NCBI GenBank assembly: GCA_002337055.1
Contig: DDFG01000004.1
Span: 500,382 to 564,381 of the forward strand
Source: Betaproteobacteria bacterium UBA1934
Lineage (GTDB): Bacteria > Pseudomonadota > Gammaproteobacteria > Burkholderiales > Rhodocyclaceae
Direction of reading: 5' to 3'
Length of the DNA: 64,000 nt
The notes beneath the pieces were generated by a model. That model was not told where the DNA came from. It ran no database searches and saw only the letters and a list, made by a program, of their open reading frames with translations. Of the stretch, positions 32,858 to 42,169 are shown in pieces. The position numbers were made by a program, and so were the translations under genes. Numbering within the stretch: position 1 is the stretch's first letter; the number at the start of each line of letters is the position of its first letter.

Positions 32858-32998
32858 TCGCTCCGGCCGGGTTCGCCGACCACCATTCGCTTGCACTCAC
32901 CGCACCGATGTGACCCGTGAGAGGAAACGTTATGTACGGCTCTTTCTACGCTGCCATGCCAAAGTGAATGAACAGGTCCAGAGACACTGGCACGCGCC
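32769..32998 (-). repeat. Direct repeat copy A: methyltransferase start plus decayed vWA gene end
   Basis: Matches copy B at 36828-37062 in the same orientation. From the stop triplet, 28 of 30 bases agree (32854-32883 against 36912-36941). Further landmarks stay collinear: TGCCAAAG is 103 bases to the right here (32957) and 104 there (37016); AGATCG is 67 bases to the left here (32787) and 66 there (36846); AACGG is 85 and 84 bases left. The left half is the live methyltransferase 5' end; the right half is a decayed 3' end of a vWA gene (minus-strand frame 33051-32854 ending MVVGEPGRSE, compare FVVGDPGRSE). See findings. Confidence 0.75.
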
Positions 32999-33363
32999 GA
33001 TCCTACCGGCCCGGCCGCGCTGGGGAGGTGCAGAATCGTTAGGATGATCATTGCAGATATTCAATCTGGCGTACGATGCTTCGTGAATGGCTGATATCAG
33101 GAAGGGACAGTCCTTGAACCTCTCGAATGCCTGTTGCCGTGAACAAACACATTGACTGGAACCTCAGAGCGCTTTCAGGTTCAGCAGTAGTTCAAAAATC
33201 AGCGCCAAATTTCCATGACCCGAACAATCGCCTGAGGCACATGGACGAGCACACATCAGCAGTGACAACGAAACACGCATTACTATTTAGCACACCTATC
33301 AGTGTCTGTATGTCATCGCAAAAGACATTCACGCGATGGGCCAAGAACTAGAGAATGCAGTAT
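32999..33363. other. Gene-less spacer left of mbfA
   Basis: About 360 bases with no supported gene. A 74-codon plus frame at 33127-33351 lacks a ribosome site and has no recognisable family. Base composition turns clearly more AT-rich here than in the flanking methyltransferase gene. No terminator or clear promoter was identified. Confidence 0.5.
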
Positions 33364-34479
33364 ATGTCCACAAATAAAAAGGATATAGCGAGGTTCATCG
33401 CCAACTATCGGGATGAAATCGATGGGGCAGCCCTATATCGGCAAATGGCTGCCGACGAGACGCAATTGGAAGTTGCCGAGTTGTACTTGCGGCTCGCCAA
33501 AGTGGAAGAGACCCATGCGGAATTCTGGCGTCAGTGTATCGAAAGGTCCGGCGGCAAAGTGCCAAGCAGACTGCGCTTGCGCGCCCGAATTCTCATTTGG
33601 GCCTCCAAGACTTATGGCCCCCAATCAGTTCTTCCGTTGGTTGCTGGCAACGAAATACGTAATCGAACCAATTACGATCACCAGCAAGAAGTCTCAGCAA
33701 CGGAAATGCCAAAGCAAGAGCGCGCTCACGCACGCATGCTGTCATTATTGGCATCACGCTCAAGCAAAGCGTGGAACGGCACGAGATACTCAAGGTTGGA
33801 AGGCAGACACAGCGCCGGCGCAGCCAACAATCTTCGCGCAATTGTTCTGGGCGCTAATGATGGGCTAGTGTCCACCTTTTGCCTTGCGATGGGGGTCGCT
33901 GGAACTTCGGCATCTTCGCAAACCATACTCGTCAGTGCGCTGGCGGGGGCGCTAGCCGGTGCCTGCTCAATGGCAATGGGAGAATGGATTTCCGTACAAA
34001 GCGCACGAGAGCTTCAAGAGCAACAAGTTGCGAGCGAGGCAGAAGAAATGCGCAATTTACCTGCCGAGGAAAAAGAAGAATTGCGCTTGATTTATAGAGC
34101 AAAAGGGTTCTCGACCGAAGAGGCGCGCCAGATCGCCGAACGTGTTTTCGGTGACAAGCACACTGCATTGGATACTTTGGTCCGTGAAGAACTGGGAATC
34201 AACCCCGATGACATGGGCGGATCTGCAATGGCTGCAGCCATGTCGTCGTTCGGCGTATTTCTGCTAGGCGCCTTCATTCCGACAGCACCGATGCTCATTG
34301 TTTCGCCCGACCACCGAATAATCGCCAGCGTCTTTGCATCCGTTGTTGGACTATTTCTGTTTGGTGTCTGCATTGCGGTATTTACAGGCAACCATCCACT
34401 GGCGTCTGGTCTCCGGCAATTGTTTATTGGGTTGGCTGCGGCTGGCGTAACATTCCTGCTAGGATCACTTATTGCGTAA
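33364..34479 (+). CDS. mbfA: Membrane-bound ferritin-like iron exporter (Erythrin-VIT1), MbfA type
   Basis: 371 residues. The N-terminal 140 form a ferritin-like domain with the di-iron ligands expected: Glu18 (RDEIDGAALYRQMA), ExxH at Glu48-His51 (VEETHAEFW) and ExxH at Glu119-His122 (QERAHARM). The C-terminal half is a VIT1/CCC1 transporter with about five helices (RAIVLGANDGLVSTFCLAMGVAG; ALAGACSMAMGEWISVQS; the last three near the C terminus). Proteins of this layout (MbfA of rhizobia and Agrobacterium) export ferrous iron and protect against iron and peroxide stress. ATG 33364 is chosen; ATG 33355 three codons upstream is equally possible. It begins a plus-strand block that seems inserted between the vWA and methyltransferase genes. 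Confidence 0.88.
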   Translation: MSTNKKDIARFIANYRDEIDGAALYRQMAADETQLEVAELYLRLAKVEETHAEFWRQCIERSGGKVPSRLRLRARILIWASKTYGPQSVLPLVAGNEIRNRTNYDHQQEVSATEMPKQERAHARMLSLLASRSSKAWNGTRYSRLEGRHSAGAANNLRAIVLGANDGLVSTFCLAMGVAGTSASSQTILVSALAGALAGACSMAMGEWISVQSARELQEQQVASEAEEMRNLPAEEKEELRLIYRAKGFSTEEARQIAERVFGDKHTALDTLVREELGINPDDMGGSAMAAAMSSFGVFLLGAFIPTAPMLIVSPDHRIIASVFASVVGLFLFGVCIAVFTGNHPLASGLRQLFIGLAAAGVTFLLGSLIA

Positions 34480-34580
34480 CGCTCTCAAGGTACATCGGCG
34501 TTCTGAAACGGTAATCTTGGCGCCGACAAAACGAGACCAATTCCACCACGACCTCATCAACCATGTCTGCGGAGGACATC

Positions 34581-35141
34581 ATGGAAAAGAAATACGAAAT
34601 CGTTGTTTTGATCGGTAGTTTGCGTAGAGGGTCGTTCAACCGAATGTTGGCAAATACCTTGCCTGATCTGGCGCCGGAAGGCATGGCAATAACCTTGTTA
34701 CCTTCGATCGGGGCCATTCCCCATTACAATTCGGATACTCAGGAAGCGGGCTTTCCGCAGGAAGTGCTTTCATTGAGTTCAGCCATCAAAAAAGCCGATG
34801 GCGTCGTGATCGTCACCCCAGAATACAATTACTCGATTCCCGGTGCGCTCAAGAACGCCATCGACTGGCTCTCCCGAGTACCGGACGCCCCGCTGGCAGG
34901 GAAGGCGCTTGCTATCCAGAGCGCTTCAATGGGCGTTTTTGGCGGCGCTCGCGCCCAGTATCATTTGCGCCAGACGCTGGTGTGCTTAGATGCGATTGTG
35001 CTCAACAAGCCAGAAATCATGGTCGGAACAGTACAAAGCAAGGTCAGCCCCGACACGGGGAAGGTGTTCGATGCCGATACTCGCGCATTCGTCGGCAAGC
35101 AGCTTGTGGCGCTTGCCCTCCTGATCGACAAACTGCGCTAG
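34581..35141 (+). CDS. NADPH-dependent FMN reductase family protein
   Basis: 186-residue flavodoxin-like reductase. FMN phosphate loop IGSLRRGSFNRMLAN (residues 11-25), then the signature VIVTPEYNYSIPGALKNAIDWLSR and the GVFGGARAQYHLRQTL dimer segment. Members reduce flavins, quinones or chromate with NAD(P)H in the cytoplasm; the substrate is not predictable. ATG 34581 follows GGAGG at 34571-34575. Only 13 bases separate its stop from the next gene. Beside an iron exporter it might supply reduced flavin or quinone under oxidative stress, which is inference. Confidence 0.92.
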   Translation: MEKKYEIVVLIGSLRRGSFNRMLANTLPDLAPEGMAITLLPSIGAIPHYNSDTQEAGFPQEVLSLSSAIKKADGVVIVTPEYNYSIPGALKNAIDWLSRVPDAPLAGKALAIQSASMGVFGGARAQYHLRQTLVCLDAIVLNKPEIMVGTVQSKVSPDTGKVFDADTRAFVGKQLVALALLIDKLR

Positions 35142-35154
35142 TCGCCTTGTGACG

Positions 35155-35595
35155 ATGGACCTTGCGACCAGTATTCCCACCGTCGCGCATGCCATCCAGC
35201 AATCGGTCGCACCAGTATTTCTGCTCACCGGCGTCGGCTCGTTGCTGGGTGTTTTGGCCAATCGCCTGGGGCGGGTAGTCGACCGATACCGATTTTTGCG
35301 GGAGCTTGTCAAAGATGATACTTCGGTTCATTTGGCGGAAATGACGCTGCTTCAACGGCGTTCTCGTCTGATTCACCAGGCGATCCGTTTCTGCACAATC
35401 TGTGCCTTGCTGGTATGCATGGTGATTTGTCTGCTGTTTGTTGGCGCAGAACTGGGTAGCGATCTATCGCCAGCGGTCGCGGGACTGTTTGTCCTAGCAA
35501 TGACTTCGTTGATTACGGGGTTGTTGTGCTTCCTGCGCGAAATTTCGCTCGCAACTAAACGCATCGAGATGCATCACCCCTCCTCATCCAGCTGA
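35155..35595 (+). CDS. DUF2721 membrane protein
   Basis: 146 residues matching DUF2721: an N-terminal helix (SVAPVFLLTGVGSLLGVLANRLGRVVDRYR), a basic cytoplasmic loop (LLQRRSRLIHQAI) and two further helices (FCTICALLVCMVICLLFVGAEL; AVAGLFVLAMTSLITGLLCFL). Function unknown for the family. ATG 35155 is preferred to GTG 35149; neither has a good ribosome site, so coupling to the FMN reductase gene 13 bases upstream is likely. Confidence 0.8.
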   Translation: MDLATSIPTVAHAIQQSVAPVFLLTGVGSLLGVLANRLGRVVDRYRFLRELVKDDTSVHLAEMTLLQRRSRLIHQAIRFCTICALLVCMVICLLFVGAELGSDLSPAVAGLFVLAMTSLITGLLCFLREISLATKRIEMHHPSSSS

Positions 35596-35656
35596 ACGTC
35601 CCACACAACCCCCGTGCGCGAACCACCATCATCACCTCCGTAGGCCCGCGATATCC

Positions 35657-36292
35657 ATGCAAAAAATCATCGATGGTTTTCTGAAGTTTCAACGTGATGT
35701 CTTTCCCAACAGCACAGGACTGTTTAAGCAGCTTGCCGAACAACAAAATCCCAAGGCGCTGTTCGTAACTTGCTCGGATAGCCGAGTCGTGCCAGAACTC
35801 CTCACTCAACAGCAGCCAGGTGACCTATTTGTCATACGCAATGCAGGCAACATCGTCCCGCCCTATGGCCCCGAGCCAGGCGGGGTCACCGCCACGGTTG
35901 AATATGCGGTCTCGGTCCTCCAGGTAACGGATATTGTCATTTGTGGACATTCCAATTGTGGTGCGATGGCGGCAATCGCAAGTGGCCAAAATCTAGATCA
36001 CCTGCCCGCAGTCAATCATTGGCTCCGCTATGCCGACGCGGCAAAAGCCATCGTTTCGCAACGAAACCCAAAGGAATCACGCCAAAGGATCGCGTGCTTG
36101 GTAAAGGAAAATGTGCTGGCCCAATTGATGAACATCCGCACGCACCCCACAGTTGCACTGGGCTTATCGGAGAATCGACTCAACTTGCATGGCTGGGTGT
36201 ATGACATTGAAACAGGGATCATCGATACTTTCGACAGCCGGACCAAAACGTTCGTCCCGTTAGCCACCAATCAACATGTATCGGCAACCTGA
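35657..36292 (+). CDS. Beta-class carbonic anhydrase
   Basis: 211-residue cytoplasmic zinc enzyme interconverting CO2 and bicarbonate. All ligands and the dyad are present: Cys39, Asp41 and Arg43 in TCSDSRVVP; His98 and Cys101 in CGHSNCGAM. RNAGNIVPPYG is also conserved. No signal peptide. It starts 61 bases after the DUF2721 gene without an obvious strong ribosome site and is the last real gene of the plus-strand block. Confidence 0.96.
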   Translation: MQKIIDGFLKFQRDVFPNSTGLFKQLAEQQNPKALFVTCSDSRVVPELLTQQQPGDLFVIRNAGNIVPPYGPEPGGVTATVEYAVSVLQVTDIVICGHSNCGAMAAIASGQNLDHLPAVNHWLRYADAAKAIVSQRNPKESRQRIACLVKENVLAQLMNIRTHPTVALGLSENRLNLHGWVYDIETGIIDTFDSRTKTFVPLATNQHVSAT

Positions 36293-36827
36293 TTAGCCGC
36301 AAAGCTGTAACGACCCGTTGCGCATATCAAACGCCCTTGTCTCTCATGGAGAACGGAGTTACTCCGATGAGTAATCATCGCATTGTTTCTCCAACTATCG
36401 CCGGCATGCTCGCAAGACGTGCAAAACCGCGCCGAACAGCTTGCCAAGCGCAGGGATGCTGTGACCCGGCACTGGGAAAATTTAGAGAAGGTGGCCGGCA
36501 TCCGCAGCTTCTAGAACGTACCGCAGGTGGAAGAAATGCTGTCGCTCAGGAAGCGCGCCACCTGGGGGTACTTACGTAGTCCTGATTCAAACTGGCCCCG
36601 CGCGACATTTGGGCGACAAACACTCGAATATGAATGCTTCGGTTGCATAGCCCCACGGCGCGCTTGCCGTGAAGCTCGTAGGCTTGCAAGCCTGATTTGT
36701 GGATGAACTCTTGGGGCGCCATGCCCCCTGTCTTCAAACGGTGGGCGAAGCAGTCAATCCGAGTGATGAACAGCGGAATCGGCATACCGCATTCAAGATG
36801 AAAATCGGACGATGGTCACAAGCGTAA
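36293..36827. other. Gene-less region right of the carbonic anhydrase gene
   Basis: More than 500 bases without a supported gene. A 71-codon frame from ATG 36367 and a minus-strand 80-codon frame (36546-36785) show no recognisable family; a second plus frame reads as a short helix (VQNRAEQLAKRRDAVTRHW) ended by a stop. A small dyad CGGAG-TTA-CTCCG occurs near 36353. The fragmented frames suggest decayed coding DNA. Confidence 0.4.
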
Positions 36828-37062
36828 AACGGTCGCGGATAAGAAAGATCGGGCTGCCAGCCAACTGCACCGTCAGCGCCCAAGGCCGCGACGGTGCATG
36901 CCCCCTCCGTTTCATTCGCTCCGACCGGGATCGCCGACCACGAATTCGCCCACCGTCACCACTTCGGCACGCCCCTTGAGACGTAGTGTCACCCTTTCCT
37001 CTTTTTGCGCAGCGGTGCCAAAGCCGGTGAACAGGCGTAACGAGAGTGTCGTCGCACCCGCC
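36828..37062 (-). repeat. Direct repeat copy B: vWA gene end plus decayed methyltransferase start
   Basis: Counterpart of copy A (32769-32998). The right half is the live 3' end of the vWA gene. The left half is a decayed 5' end of a methyltransferase gene: an ATG (36915-36913 on the minus strand) again overlaps the vWA stop as ATGA and opens only 40 codons (MKRRGHAPSRPWALTVQL...) that align with the start of the live methyltransferase (MNGGTTHCQRLRALSALL...). Confidence 0.75.
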
Positions 37063-39851
37063 ACGACTTGCTGGCGATGCCCATAGAACTGCGCCTGCAC
37101 CAGATATTTGCCGGGTTTGGCCTTTTTCAGCGAGAACTCCTCGGGGCCGTAGCCGCCCGTGAAATCGCGCGACATGGCGCCGCCCTGATAACTGAGGCGA
37201 TTCCCGAAAAATGCCTTTTCGCCGTTCGGATCGGTTACCCACAGGTCGATGTCGGTGTTATCGGCATCCCAGGCCAGCACGACACGCAGATCGAGCGGCA
37301 GATTGCGCAACAGGCGCGGGTCGAAGGCGCTGGTGTCGAGCTTGCCCGGTGCGGTGGCGACGATGGCGTTGAGCTCCGCCAGCGCCACCAGCTCGATGTC
37401 GGGAAAACGGTTGTGCCAGGGCCGCACCACCACCTGATACAGCGCCTCGACGGCTTTTTGCCGCTCGCCCAGATCGGCCAATGCCAGACCGAGATCGCGC
37501 CAGGATTGCGGCTCGTTCGGCGCCAGTTCGCGCACCCTTTCGAGCAATAGCACAGCGAGATCTGCCCGTTTGGCCTGCACCAGGCGATAGGCAAGGATGC
37601 GCAGGATGGCGCGGTTTTCCAGATCCATCTCGGCCAGGTTAGAGAGCACGCGAATTGCCCGCTCAGGTTGGCCGCGCTCGAAAAACACATCGGCGGCATC
37701 GAGGAAGAAGGCGGTGCTGTTTGCCCAACCCGGCCGTTCGTCGAGATAGACGCGATAAAGCTGATCGGCGTCGGCCTTGCGCAAGCGGTCGGCGTAGGGG
37801 GCATCGGGCACCCACTTTTTCAACTGGATGCTGGCGGCGGACGTCATGGCATCGGCCATCTTGCTGGCCTCGCCGGAGGGCGACGCCACCGCCGGCATGG
37901 CCATCGGCACCGCGCCGGCGCGCAGTTGTTCGCGCTGCATGGCCACCGGCGCCGGTCGGGCGGCAGTATCCAAAGTCACCGCGCCGCCAACTTTAGCGAC
38001 CTCCTTCGGCTTCGGGCGCTCGCCCTTGGGAAACTCGCGTTCCCACCACGCCTGTTTCTCCTTGAAACGGCGGACGATCTCTTCCAGATGCGCCGCCCGG
38101 TCGCGTTCGCGCTGCTGCCGGCCCGCCGCAATCTGCCGTTCGTATTCGCCGCGCAGTTCGGGCGGTGGCACGATTTCATAACGGACGTAATCCTCGACGC
38201 GGTCAAGCACGATCAGCGACGTACCCGGCGTGACCAGGCCGAATGCCTTGCCGAGTCGAACGATTTCCGCCGAATGCAGAAACTGCTCCGGCAACAGGGT
38301 CGTCAGCTTCAATCTGGCCCAGGCCTGCGCCGCAAAAGCGGCCTTGCCGTCACCGCGTGCCACCTTGACCACCTGCCGCTCGCGGCCGCCGTTGGGCGTC
38401 TGCCAGTCGAGCTCAACCGTCGTTGCCGCGTCGTTGAGCACCCCGGCAATGGCCATGCGGCCTTCGGCGTCAGGCGCACCCGCCACCAGATCGCGGGCGC
38501 CATTGGAGCGCAGGCTGACCAGGCGTGGCGCCGCCTGTCGCAATACCTTGGCCGCCACGGCGGGAGAAGTTTTGAGCAGGTCAACGAAGGCGCCGCCGCT
38601 CTTTTCGGCCACTTGCCGCAAACGCTCGCCATCGGCCGTCACGGCGGCACTGACCGCAAAGACCGGCATCGGAAAGGCAGGCATCGCCGCAACGCCGAAA
38701 TTGGTGAGACCGTCGCTGAACAGCAGCACGGACTCGGGTACTTGCCCGGATTTCTCGCCCGTATCACCGCCAACCACCCCCTTTGGCAAAAAGGCGGCGG
38801 GGTTCGTGGCACCGTCGTACACGACCTTTTCAAGTGCCGCTCGCAGAGCGGTCCAGTCACCATTGACGATATTGAATCCGCCTCCTTCCTCGGCAACATC
38901 TCGGGCCATCGTCAGGTTCACCTGCACCGAGCCGACGGCCTTGAACCATGCGTCGAGCAGTGCAAATTCACGACCATGGTCTCGCGTCGCGCCAGAGCCC
39001 GAGGCATCCCATACCAGCGCCACCCTGGCCGGCTTGGCGCGCGCGCCAGGCGCCATCTTGGGGACGGCCAGGTCGGCGTAAAAATAGGTCTTGCCGGCGA
39101 ATTCTTCACTCGTGACCGCATCGCCCGTCGGAGCGGCGAAAACAACCTCGGCCCAGTCTTCCGGTTGGTAATCGCGTTTCTGCACAATCAGCGCGGCGCC
39201 GCCCTGAGTCTCCCAGCGCGCGCCTGCGAGGCCACGCTGCAACTTCGCATCGGCAGGCTTCATACCCGGCGCGTTGATACGCAAATCGAACTGATCGAGC
39301 TTGCCACCAAATGCCAGCGGCAGGCGAAGCAGTACGCTGCCGTCGCGCCGCTGCGGCAGTCGCTCGCTGAGGGTCAGCGAAACCTTGCGCTCACCCAGCG
39401 CCGGAATCGGATAGACCCGCAGCTTGTAGTTGTTGCCCTGGGTCGCTTCCAGCAAGGCGGGGTCGATGCGACCACGGATCACCTCCTCGAAGATCTCCTG
39501 CCCGCGCGCCTTTTCGACCGGCACCGCGGGGCGCCACTTGCCGTCGAAATCGAGCGCCAGCCCACTGACCTGTTGCCCCTCGAGTAGCGGGAACTGCAAC
39601 TCGCCTTCAAGCACGCGAGCGTTCGGATTGCGAAAAGCAAGTTCGATAGTGGTCTTGGCCAGCCGGCCAACTACGGTGACCTCGATACCGACACGCGCCA
39701 ACCGCACCGGCTGCGCTGCCTCCGGGACGCGCAGGATCAACTGGCGATCGGGCTGGATGGGTGGAAGCGGCGCAATCGCCATCTGCTGTGCGCCGGCCAT
39801 TGCCGAGGCAAGCATCGCCAGCGCGGCTGCCAGGATTTGACGGATCTTCAT
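36912..39851 (-). CDS. Exported VIT and von Willebrand factor A domain protein with DUF2135
   Basis: 979 residues with a signal peptide (MKIRQILAAALAMLASAMAGAQ). In order: a VIT domain (about 35-160, IELAFRNPNARVLEGELQFPL...GQEIFEEVIRGRIDPALLE), a vWA domain with a MIDAS-type DASGS (VWDASGSGATRD) around 290-470, a low-complexity linker with an EIVRRFKEKQAWWERE coiled stretch, TPR-like helices (about 720-850, ending NEPQSWRDLGLALADLGERQKAVEALYQVV) and a C-terminal DUF2135 beta domain (VVLAWDADNTDIDLWVTDPNGEKAFF). Likely a periplasmic or surface scaffolding protein; substrate unknown. ATG 39851 is chosen for the signal peptide. The last codons form part of a direct repeat shared with 32854-32998. 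Confidence 0.9.
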   Translation of the reverse strand: MKIRQILAAALAMLASAMAGAQQMAIAPLPPIQPDRQLILRVPEAAQPVRLARVGIEVTVVGRLAKTTIELAFRNPNARVLEGELQFPLLEGQQVSGLALDFDGKWRPAVPVEKARGQEIFEEVIRGRIDPALLEATQGNNYKLRVYPIPALGERKVSLTLSERLPQRRDGSVLLRLPLAFGGKLDQFDLRINAPGMKPADAKLQRGLAGARWETQGGAALIVQKRDYQPEDWAEVVFAAPTGDAVTSEEFAGKTYFYADLAVPKMAPGARAKPARVALVWDASGSGATRDHGREFALLDAWFKAVGSVQVNLTMARDVAEEGGGFNIVNGDWTALRAALEKVVYDGATNPAAFLPKGVVGGDTGEKSGQVPESVLLFSDGLTNFGVAAMPAFPMPVFAVSAAVTADGERLRQVAEKSGGAFVDLLKTSPAVAAKVLRQAAPRLVSLRSNGARDLVAGAPDAEGRMAIAGVLNDAATTVELDWQTPNGGRERQVVKVARGDGKAAFAAQAWARLKLTTLLPEQFLHSAEIVRLGKAFGLVTPGTSLIVLDRVEDYVRYEIVPPPELRGEYERQIAAGRQQRERDRAAHLEEIVRRFKEKQAWWEREFPKGERPKPKEVAKVGGAVTLDTAARPAPVAMQREQLRAGAVPMAMPAVASPSGEASKMADAMTSAASIQLKKWVPDAPYADRLRKADADQLYRVYLDERPGWANSTAFFLDAADVFFERGQPERAIRVLSNLAEMDLENRAILRILAYRLVQAKRADLAVLLLERVRELAPNEPQSWRDLGLALADLGERQKAVEALYQVVVRPWHNRFPDIELVALAELNAIVATAPGKLDTSAFDPRLLRNLPLDLRVVLAWDADNTDIDLWVTDPNGEKAFFGNRLSYQGGAMSRDFTGGYGPEEFSLKKAKPGKYLVQAQFYGHRQQVVAGATTLSLRLFTGFGTAAQKEERVTLRLKGRAEVVTVGEFVVGDPGRSE

Positions 39852-40007
39852 GATTCGGCCTTTCTCAAGGGGAGTGGGACGAACGGGTAAACGGAGCTTA
39901 GCGCCAAAAGGGGTTAGATGCCGGAAAGGATAGTTGTTCCGATCATGCAACGCGCACTTGCAATTCTTCCCGCGCCTGCAAAAAATAGCCGATTCGCCGG
40001 AGGTGCC

Positions 40008-42089
40008 ATGAAATTCGCGTTCGCTGCTTTGCTGCTGGTCATGTCAATGGCCTGTTTTTCCGTCGCTGCCCAGGACGACCCCCACCAGTGGCTGGAGGAG
40101 GTCGAAAGCCCGCGGGCATTGGCCTGGGTCGCGGAACACAATGCCAGAACCACAAATGAGCTCGAAGCCACGGACACGTACCGGCCGATCTATGAGCGCA
40201 CACTCAAGATTCTGGATTCAACGGACCGAATTCCGCTGATCGCCTTTCATCGCGAACACGTCTACAACTTCTGGCAAGACTCCCGGCATGAAAGGGGTAT
40301 CTGGCGGCGCACCACGCTCGCCTCCTATCGGACAGCCGAACCCAAATGGGAAACCGTGCTGGATATGGATGCGCTCGATCGTGCCGAAGGCAAGCCCTGG
40401 GTTTTCAAGGGCGCCTCCTGCCTCGAGCCCGCGTACCGCTTCTGCCTGATCAGCCTATCGCGGGGCGGCGGCGATGCGGTGGAAGTGCGCGAATTCGATG
40501 TCGAAAGCACGTCCTTCGTCGAGAACGGCTTCAGGTTGCCCGAAGCCAAGTCCCGGGTGGGCTGGTTTGACGCGGATACGCTCTGGGTCGGCACCGATTT
40601 CGGCCCCGGCTCGATGACGCATTCCGGTTACCCGCGCCTGGTCAAGCTATGGCGACGCGGGACTCCGCTTGCGCAGGCCACGACGATCTTTGCAGGCCAG
40701 GAAGCCGATATGGTCGTGACGGGAACCACCCTGAACGATGTCGCCGGAGATCGAAAAATTCACTTCGTCACCCGCACGCGGGCGTATTACAAGGAAGAGC
40801 ATTTTCTCCGACTGGATGGCCGCCTGATCAAACTGGGCCTGCCGGAAGATGCCAAGCTGCAAGGCGTGTTCAACGACCGCTTGCTGGTTTCCCTGCGTTC
40901 CGACTGGGCGGTGGGCGACAAGACATATCGCCAGGGTGCCTTGCTGAGTATCGGTCTGAGCGAATTTCTTCAAGGGTCTCGTGGCTTCGAGATCCTGTTC
41001 GAACCCTCGCCGCGAACATCTCTCGCCAGTGTGGTCAGCACCCGGAACCGCCTCGTTCTGCTGATTCTCGACAACGTGCGCTCCCGCCTGCAAAGCCTGT
41101 CGCCGGGCGATCAGGGCTGGACACGCCGGGAATTCCCGTTGCCGGGCCTGGGCCATGCGGGCATCGTCTCGGTGGACCGCTACAACGATCACGTCGCATA
41201 TACCTATGCCGATTTCCTGACGCCCACAGCGCTCTATCTTGACGACGGCGCCTCCTCCGCACGGCTCAAGGCCATGCCCGCCTATTTCTCCACCGAAGGC
41301 ATGAAGGTCGATCAGCTCGAGGCACGCTCGAAAGACGGTACCCTGATCCCGTACTTCGTGATCCAGCCCAAGGGTTTCAGGCCCGATGGCAAGGCGCCCA
41401 CACTGCTCTATGGCTACGGCGGATTCGAAATCTCGCAGCTGCCCCGCTACAACCCGGTCAATGGGGCCGCCTGGATGGAAAGGGGCGGTGTTTACGTTCT
41501 GGCCAATATCCGCGGCGGCGGCGAATTCGGGCCGAGCTGGCATCAGGCCGCCCTGAAGCACCATCGCATCAAGGCCTACGAAGATTTCATCGCGGTCGCC
41601 GAAGATTTGCTGGCACGCAAAATCACCAGCCGCGAACATCTCGGCATCATGGGCGGCAGCCAGGGCGGACTGCTCGTCGGCGGAACGTTCGCTTTGCGGC
41701 CAGACCTTTTCAAAGCAGTTGTGGCCGCGGTGCCGCTGGCGGACATGAAGCGTTACCACAAGCTGCTGGCCGGCGCGAGCTGGATGGCCGAATACGGCGA
41801 TCCCGACCAGCCCGGCGACTGGGCTTCGATCCGCCAGTACTCGCCCTACCAGTTGCTTAAAAAGGACGCAACCTACCCCAAGGCGTTTTTCTGGACCACC
41901 ACCCGGGATGACCGGGTGCATCCCGGCCACGCCCGCAAAATGGTGGCCCGGATGGAAGAACTCGGCCACCCGGTTTATTACTTCGAAAACACCGAGGGCG
42001 GTCACGGCTCCGGCACCACCAATAAACAGAGCGCGCAGGTCACGGCCCTCTACTTCTCCTACCTTTGGGCCATGCTGAAGCCGCAATAA
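40008..42089 (+). CDS. Exported prolyl oligopeptidase family (S9) peptidase
   Basis: 693-residue S9A-type serine peptidase with signal peptide (MKFAFAALLLVMSMACFSVAAQ). N-terminal family marker DDPHQWLEEVESPRALAWV; the seven-bladed propeller follows (about 100-410) and then the alpha/beta hydrolase domain. Catalytic triad: Ser551 in MGGSQGGLLV, Asp in TTRDDRVHPGHA and His in NTEGGHGSG. The enzyme should cleave short proline-containing peptides in the periplasm. ATG 40008 follows GGAGGTG; the longer frame from 39918 has no ribosome site. Divergent from the vWA gene with 156 bases between. Confidence 0.94.
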   Translation: MKFAFAALLLVMSMACFSVAAQDDPHQWLEEVESPRALAWVAEHNARTTNELEATDTYRPIYERTLKILDSTDRIPLIAFHREHVYNFWQDSRHERGIWRRTTLASYRTAEPKWETVLDMDALDRAEGKPWVFKGASCLEPAYRFCLISLSRGGGDAVEVREFDVESTSFVENGFRLPEAKSRVGWFDADTLWVGTDFGPGSMTHSGYPRLVKLWRRGTPLAQATTIFAGQEADMVVTGTTLNDVAGDRKIHFVTRTRAYYKEEHFLRLDGRLIKLGLPEDAKLQGVFNDRLLVSLRSDWAVGDKTYRQGALLSIGLSEFLQGSRGFEILFEPSPRTSLASVVSTRNRLVLLILDNVRSRLQSLSPGDQGWTRREFPLPGLGHAGIVSVDRYNDHVAYTYADFLTPTALYLDDGASSARLKAMPAYFSTEGMKVDQLEARSKDGTLIPYFVIQPKGFRPDGKAPTLLYGYGGFEISQLPRYNPVNGAAWMERGGVYVLANIRGGGEFGPSWHQAALKHHRIKAYEDFIAVAEDLLARKITSREHLGIMGGSQGGLLVGGTFALRPDLFKAVVAAVPLADMKRYHKLLAGASWMAEYGDPDQPGDWASIRQYSPYQLLKKDATYPKAFFWTTTRDDRVHPGHARKMVARMEELGHPVYYFENTEGGHGSGTTNKQSAQVTALYFSYLWAMLKPQ

Positions 42090-42169
42090 GCCGCCTTTTC
42101 AGTACGGGCGTGGGGTTGCAAGAATACGAATCCGGCCGGTCGCGCCCCCGAGGAGCGACGGCGACATCG

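Noticed and set aside
32854..33051. 65-codon minus-strand frame as an independent small gene
   Set aside because: Its C terminus and spacing match the 3' end of the vWA gene at 36912; it is a decayed repeat copy.
33127..33351. 74-codon plus-strand gene before mbfA
   Set aside because: No ribosome site, no similarity recognised and low-complexity composition; left as gene-less spacer.
36367..36579. Possible transposase fragment between carbonic anhydrase and vWA genes
   Set aside because: No catalytic motif, terminal inverted repeat or target duplication could be found.
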